Origin: CAYUMU01 sp964445985
Lineage (GTDB): Bacteria; Planctomycetota; Planctomycetia; Pirellulales; S012-138
Assembly (NCBI GenBank): GCA_964445985.1
Contig: CAYUMU010000001.1
Span: 254,632 to 318,631 of the forward strand
Length of the DNA: 64,000 nucleotides
Direction: 5' to 3'
The notes under the pieces are model-generated. The model was given only the letters and a program-made list of their open reading frames with translations. It ran no database searches and was not told where the DNA came from. Below, piece by piece: positions 61,421 through 64,000 of the stretch (positions within the stretch are counted from its first letter, which is position 1; every line of letters begins with the position of its first letter). The position numbers and the translations under genes are program-made.

Positions 61421-63743
61421 CTACGTATCGGAATTCGTTGGCGGCCAGGAGGGCCTGGCAGAGGCAGGACCAGGCTTGCTCGGCGGACTTGAGTTCCGCC
61501 TGCGTTGAATCGACCAGGGCCTTGGCCTGGCCGCTTTGTTCGGGGGTGGGGTCGCGGCCGAAGGCGCGATTCCAGGCGAGGCGGATGCGGTCTTCGGGGG
61601 CGGAAGCCTGGTTCATTATCAGCCGGGCGAACGCGCTCGCTTGGGCCACCACGAATGGACTGTTGTAGAGATGCAAGGCATGGCTGGGCACGGTGCTGAC
61701 GTCGCGCTGGCTCATGACCACCGTGAAGTCGGGGAGGTCGAATGGGGCCAGTTCGGGCGGCGGTGAGCTTCGCAAGTAGCACAGATAAATACTGCGCTGG
61801 TTGCTGGGCTGATGCAGATTGCCGGCCCGGTTCACCAGAATATCGCGATGGCGGACGAGCGAGCCTTCGCCGGGGCTGAGATCCAACTGGCCGCTGGCTT
61901 GCAGCATGCTGTCGCGAAGCGCTTCGGCTTCCAGGCGGCGGCGATTGTGCCGAGCCAGCAGCAGGTTTTGCGAGTCGGCCGCGACCAGTTGGGGGTCGGC
62001 GTCGCTCGCCAGTTGATAGGCGCGGCTGAGCACCATCGCGCGGATCATCCGTTTGAGCGACCAGCCTTCGCGGACAAAACGCGTGGCCAGGTGATCGAGC
62101 AGTTGCGGATGGCTGGGGCGTTCGCCGTATTCGCCGAAGTCGTCGGGCGTGCGCACGAGGCCTTCGCCAAACAGCTGCAACCACAACCGATTGACCATCA
62201 CCCGCGACGTGAGCGGATGATGCGGATGCGTGAGCCAGGCGGCGAGCTGCAGGCGGCCGCTTTGGGTGGGGTCCACCGTAATGGAACTGTCGACATTACA
62301 GGCCGAGAGGAAGCCGCGGGGCACGGCTTCGCCGAGTTTGTTGGCTTCGCCCTTGATGTTGATTTTGGCGTCGGCGGGCTGGTCGCGATCGCGCGCGCCC
62401 ATGGCGAGCGGCGTGCCGATTTCCCATTTGGGTTTGGGAATGGCCTTGGGCTTGCCGGTGTTGGAATCCAGCAAGACCACCGTCTCCACAAAGTCGGCGG
62501 GCGGCAGCACCTTGGGCGCGGCCTTGAGCACGTGCAGATCGGTCTTGGGCGCCGTCAGGCCTTCATTGGCCGCCAGGCCCCACATGGTTTCACTGCTGGT
62601 GAAGATGCCGGCCAGGGCGTAGTAGTCGCGGGTGGGAATGGGATCGAACTTGTGATCATGGCAGCGGGCACAGGCGACGCTGATGCCCATCACGCCGCGG
62701 CCGATCACGTCGATCTGGTCGGCCACCACGTCCATGTCGAAATTGGTGTTCATGGCCTTGGCGGGCTTCGACCCCATCGCCAGAAAGGTGGTGGCCACGA
62801 GTTGGCGATCGTGCTGCTCGGCCGAGTCGCTGGGAAGCAAGTCGCCAGCGATTTGTTCGGTGAGGAAGCGGTCGTAGGGCGTGTCGTGGTTGAGGGCGTT
62901 GATGACGTAGTCGCGGTAACGCCAGGCATGGGGAAAGGTGGGATTGCGACTCAGCCCATCGTTGCCGTTCGATTCGCCATAGCGGGCCACATCGAGCCAA
63001 AAACGCCCCCACCGCTCGCCGAACTGCGGCCGGGCTAGCAGCCCATCGACCAGCCGCCCGGTGGCCTGGTCGCCATGCTGCTGGTGGTCGGCCACAAAGG
63101 CTTCGATTTCGTGTTTGGTGGGGGGCAGGCCGATCAGGTCGAAATAGAGTCGCCGCGCCAAGGCGCGGGGCTGGGCGTCATGGGTGGGCGAAAGGCCGGC
63201 CGCTTCGATGCGGGCGAGCACAAATTGATCGAGGGGGTCGCGCGGCCAGGCCTGGTTCTTCACCGCTGGCAGCGGCGGGTTTTGGACCGGTTGCAGCGAC
63301 CATAAGTTGGACGGCGTGGAAGCGGCGCTCTCTTTTTTGGGCGGCGCCGGTTCGGGACGGCGCGGATCGGGCGCGCCGCGTTCGATCCACCTGGCAAAGT
63401 CGGCCACCACGGACTCGGGGAGGGGTTGATCGGGGGGCATTTCCAGGCCGTCGTAGCGAAGGGCCTGGATCAGCAGGCTTTCGTCGGGCTTGCCTCGCAC
63501 CAGGGCTGGCCCCGATTCGCCCCCCTTGCGCATGCCGTCGCCGGTATCGAGCAGCAACTTGCCACCGAGCTCGGCGGCCTCCGGCGAGTGGCATTCGTAG
63601 CAGTGCTTGACCAGCACCGGCCGGATCTTGTTCTCGAAGAAGGCGAGGTCCGCGGCCGATGGCGACTCATCCGCCCAGGCGATCGAAGTCACCACCAGGG
63701 GCCAGGCGATGCAAGCCATGCCAGCGATCGTAAGTCGAAACAT
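61416..63743 (-). CDS. PSCyt1-DUF1549-DUF1553 (PSD1) cytochrome protein
   Basis: A 775-residue exported protein of the planctomycete cytochrome type. After a signal peptide (MFRLTIAGMACIAWPLVVTSIAWA) the PSCyt1 domain has CYECH (residues 48-52) and MPPDQPLPESVV. DUF1549 (about 155-365: PLDQFVLARIEAAGLSP, RRLYFDLIGLPPT, RYGESNGNDG) ends with a second haem-like CARCHDHKFDPI (about 356). DUF1553 covers about 460-745 (LAAWLTHPHHPLTSRVMVNRLW, GEGLVRTPDDFGEYGERPSHP). The stop codon lies in the low-complexity repeat, and DUF1501 follows. The pair is presumed to act in oxidative degradation outside the cytoplasm; the substrate is unknown. The 257 bases up to the window edge hold no gene. Confidence 0.92.
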   Translation of the reverse strand: MFRLTIAGMACIAWPLVVTSIAWADESPSAADLAFFENKIRPVLVKHCYECHSPEAAELGGKLLLDTGDGMRKGGESGPALVRGKPDESLLIQALRYDGLEMPPDQPLPESVVADFARWIERGAPDPRRPEPAPPKKESAASTPSNLWSLQPVQNPPLPAVKNQAWPRDPLDQFVLARIEAAGLSPTHDAQPRALARRLYFDLIGLPPTKHEIEAFVADHQQHGDQATGRLVDGLLARPQFGERWGRFWLDVARYGESNGNDGLSRNPTFPHAWRYRDYVINALNHDTPYDRFLTEQIAGDLLPSDSAEQHDRQLVATTFLAMGSKPAKAMNTNFDMDVVADQIDVIGRGVMGISVACARCHDHKFDPIPTRDYYALAGIFTSSETMWGLAANEGLTAPKTDLHVLKAAPKVLPPADFVETVVLLDSNTGKPKAIPKPKWEIGTPLAMGARDRDQPADAKINIKGEANKLGEAVPRGFLSACNVDSSITVDPTQSGRLQLAAWLTHPHHPLTSRVMVNRLWLQLFGEGLVRTPDDFGEYGERPSHPQLLDHLATRFVREGWSLKRMIRAMVLSRAYQLASDADPQLVAADSQNLLLARHNRRRLEAEALRDSMLQASGQLDLSPGEGSLVRHRDILVNRAGNLHQPSNQRSIYLCYLRSSPPPELAPFDLPDFTVVMSQRDVSTVPSHALHLYNSPFVVAQASAFARLIMNQASAPEDRIRLAWNRAFGRDPTPEQSGQAKALVDSTQAELKSAEQAWSCLCQALLAANEFRYVD

Positions 63744-64000
63744 AGTCGGCCTTGCGTCGGCGGGTTGTGGTAATTGGCTGCGCGGTGCGGCCGGGAAGCT
63801 TCACCAGGGGCGGGGCACTGACGCCATTCGCGGGGATGGCAGTATAACAGATCGGCATGGATTGATAAATGAATGTTGGGCTCCTTCCAACCAAAAATCG
63901 CAGGGCAGGGTGTGGGGTGTGGGCGCCCTCGAAAGTAGGTGGAAAGCCAGGGCGGCAAAAGCCCTCCCCCCGCGCAGCGAGGAACGAGCCCAATCAAGAC

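Noticed and set aside
61360..62184. Upstream extension of the DUF1501 reading frame by 275 codons
   Set aside because: The extension runs through the low-complexity repeat and out of frame through the PSCyt1 gene; the Tat signal starts at 61359.
61812..63038. 408-codon plus-strand frame opposite the PSCyt1 gene
   Set aside because: Antisense shadow of DUF1549/DUF1553 coding sequence.

Overview
This 64 kb window is chromosomal DNA from a GC-rich planctomycete, most likely a Pirellulales-type lineage. The lineage is inferred from marker families rather than from an rRNA gene. The markers are planctomycete cytochrome proteins (PSCyt1-DUF1549-DUF1553, and a PA14/DUF1592-type protein with CxxCH at both ends) paired with DUF1501 or DUF1552 partners, a DUF1559 pseudopilin-like protein, a membrane-anchored Ser/Thr kinase with leucine-rich repeats, a YXWGXW-repeat secreted protein, a DUF1080/glucose dehydrogenase fusion, and many secreted or lipoprotein genes of unknown role. 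I see no rRNA, tRNA, CRISPR array, transposase or phage module. The region reads as stable core plus lineage-specific genes.

Layout. 0-8.6 kb: fabH, a kinase-LRR receptor, a very long proline/glycine-rich YXWGXW protein and an AtuA/DUF1446 protein. 8.8-17 kb: a DUF1592/DUF1552 pair, then thiL, a neutral-ceramidase-like hydrolase and an MFS transporter on the minus strand. 17.5-23.8 kb: ferredoxin, an endonuclease/exonuclease/phosphatase protein, a DUF1559 protein, a cytochrome c with C-terminal haem site, and a DUF1080-glucose dehydrogenase fusion followed by a small PSCyt1 cytochrome. 23.8-30 kb (minus strand): CCA-adding enzyme, a Cys-rich lipoprotein, a FecCD permease and binding protein of B12/iron type, a DUF4282 protein and homoserine dehydrogenase. 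30-34.4 kb: macro-domain protein, ECF sigma factor, and a lipoprotein combining HEAT-like repeats with Tudor/SH3-like modules. 34.7-43.7 kb: DUF6165, a TPR-glycosyltransferase, a guanine-deaminase-like enzyme, an NlpC/P60-like unknown protein, a radical SAM protein and ligA. 43.8-54.2 kb: a beta-propeller protein with a PA-IL-lectin-like partner, an LRR protein, an M28 peptidase with PDZ domain, an NMT1-type ABC binding protein and permease, and an unknown conserved protein. 54.3-64 kb: dnaE, two tiny lipoproteins, an EF-hand esterase and a DUF1501/PSCyt1 pair.

Functional reading. Housekeeping genes (fabH, thiL, cca, hom, ligA, dnaE) are interspersed singly. The accessory genes are mostly cell-envelope systems: extracytoplasmic c-type cytochromes with sugar or polymer oxidation and hydrolysis partners, surface repeat proteins, and uptake permeases whose ATPases are not encoded next to them.

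The least explained signals are several dispersed intergenic repeats. A palindromic element sits inside a two-copy repeat (1.2 kb and 35.1 kb). A CTAGCAAC-type low-complexity repeat supplies the stop of one gene and abuts the ATG of the next at both of its locations. There are also long perfect hairpins at 17.2 and 21.1 kb. The protein architectures most worth a look are the HEAT-Tudor lipoprotein, the NlpC-like unknown and the DUF6165 neighbourhood. I did not find a clearly self-contained new defence or biosynthetic system.
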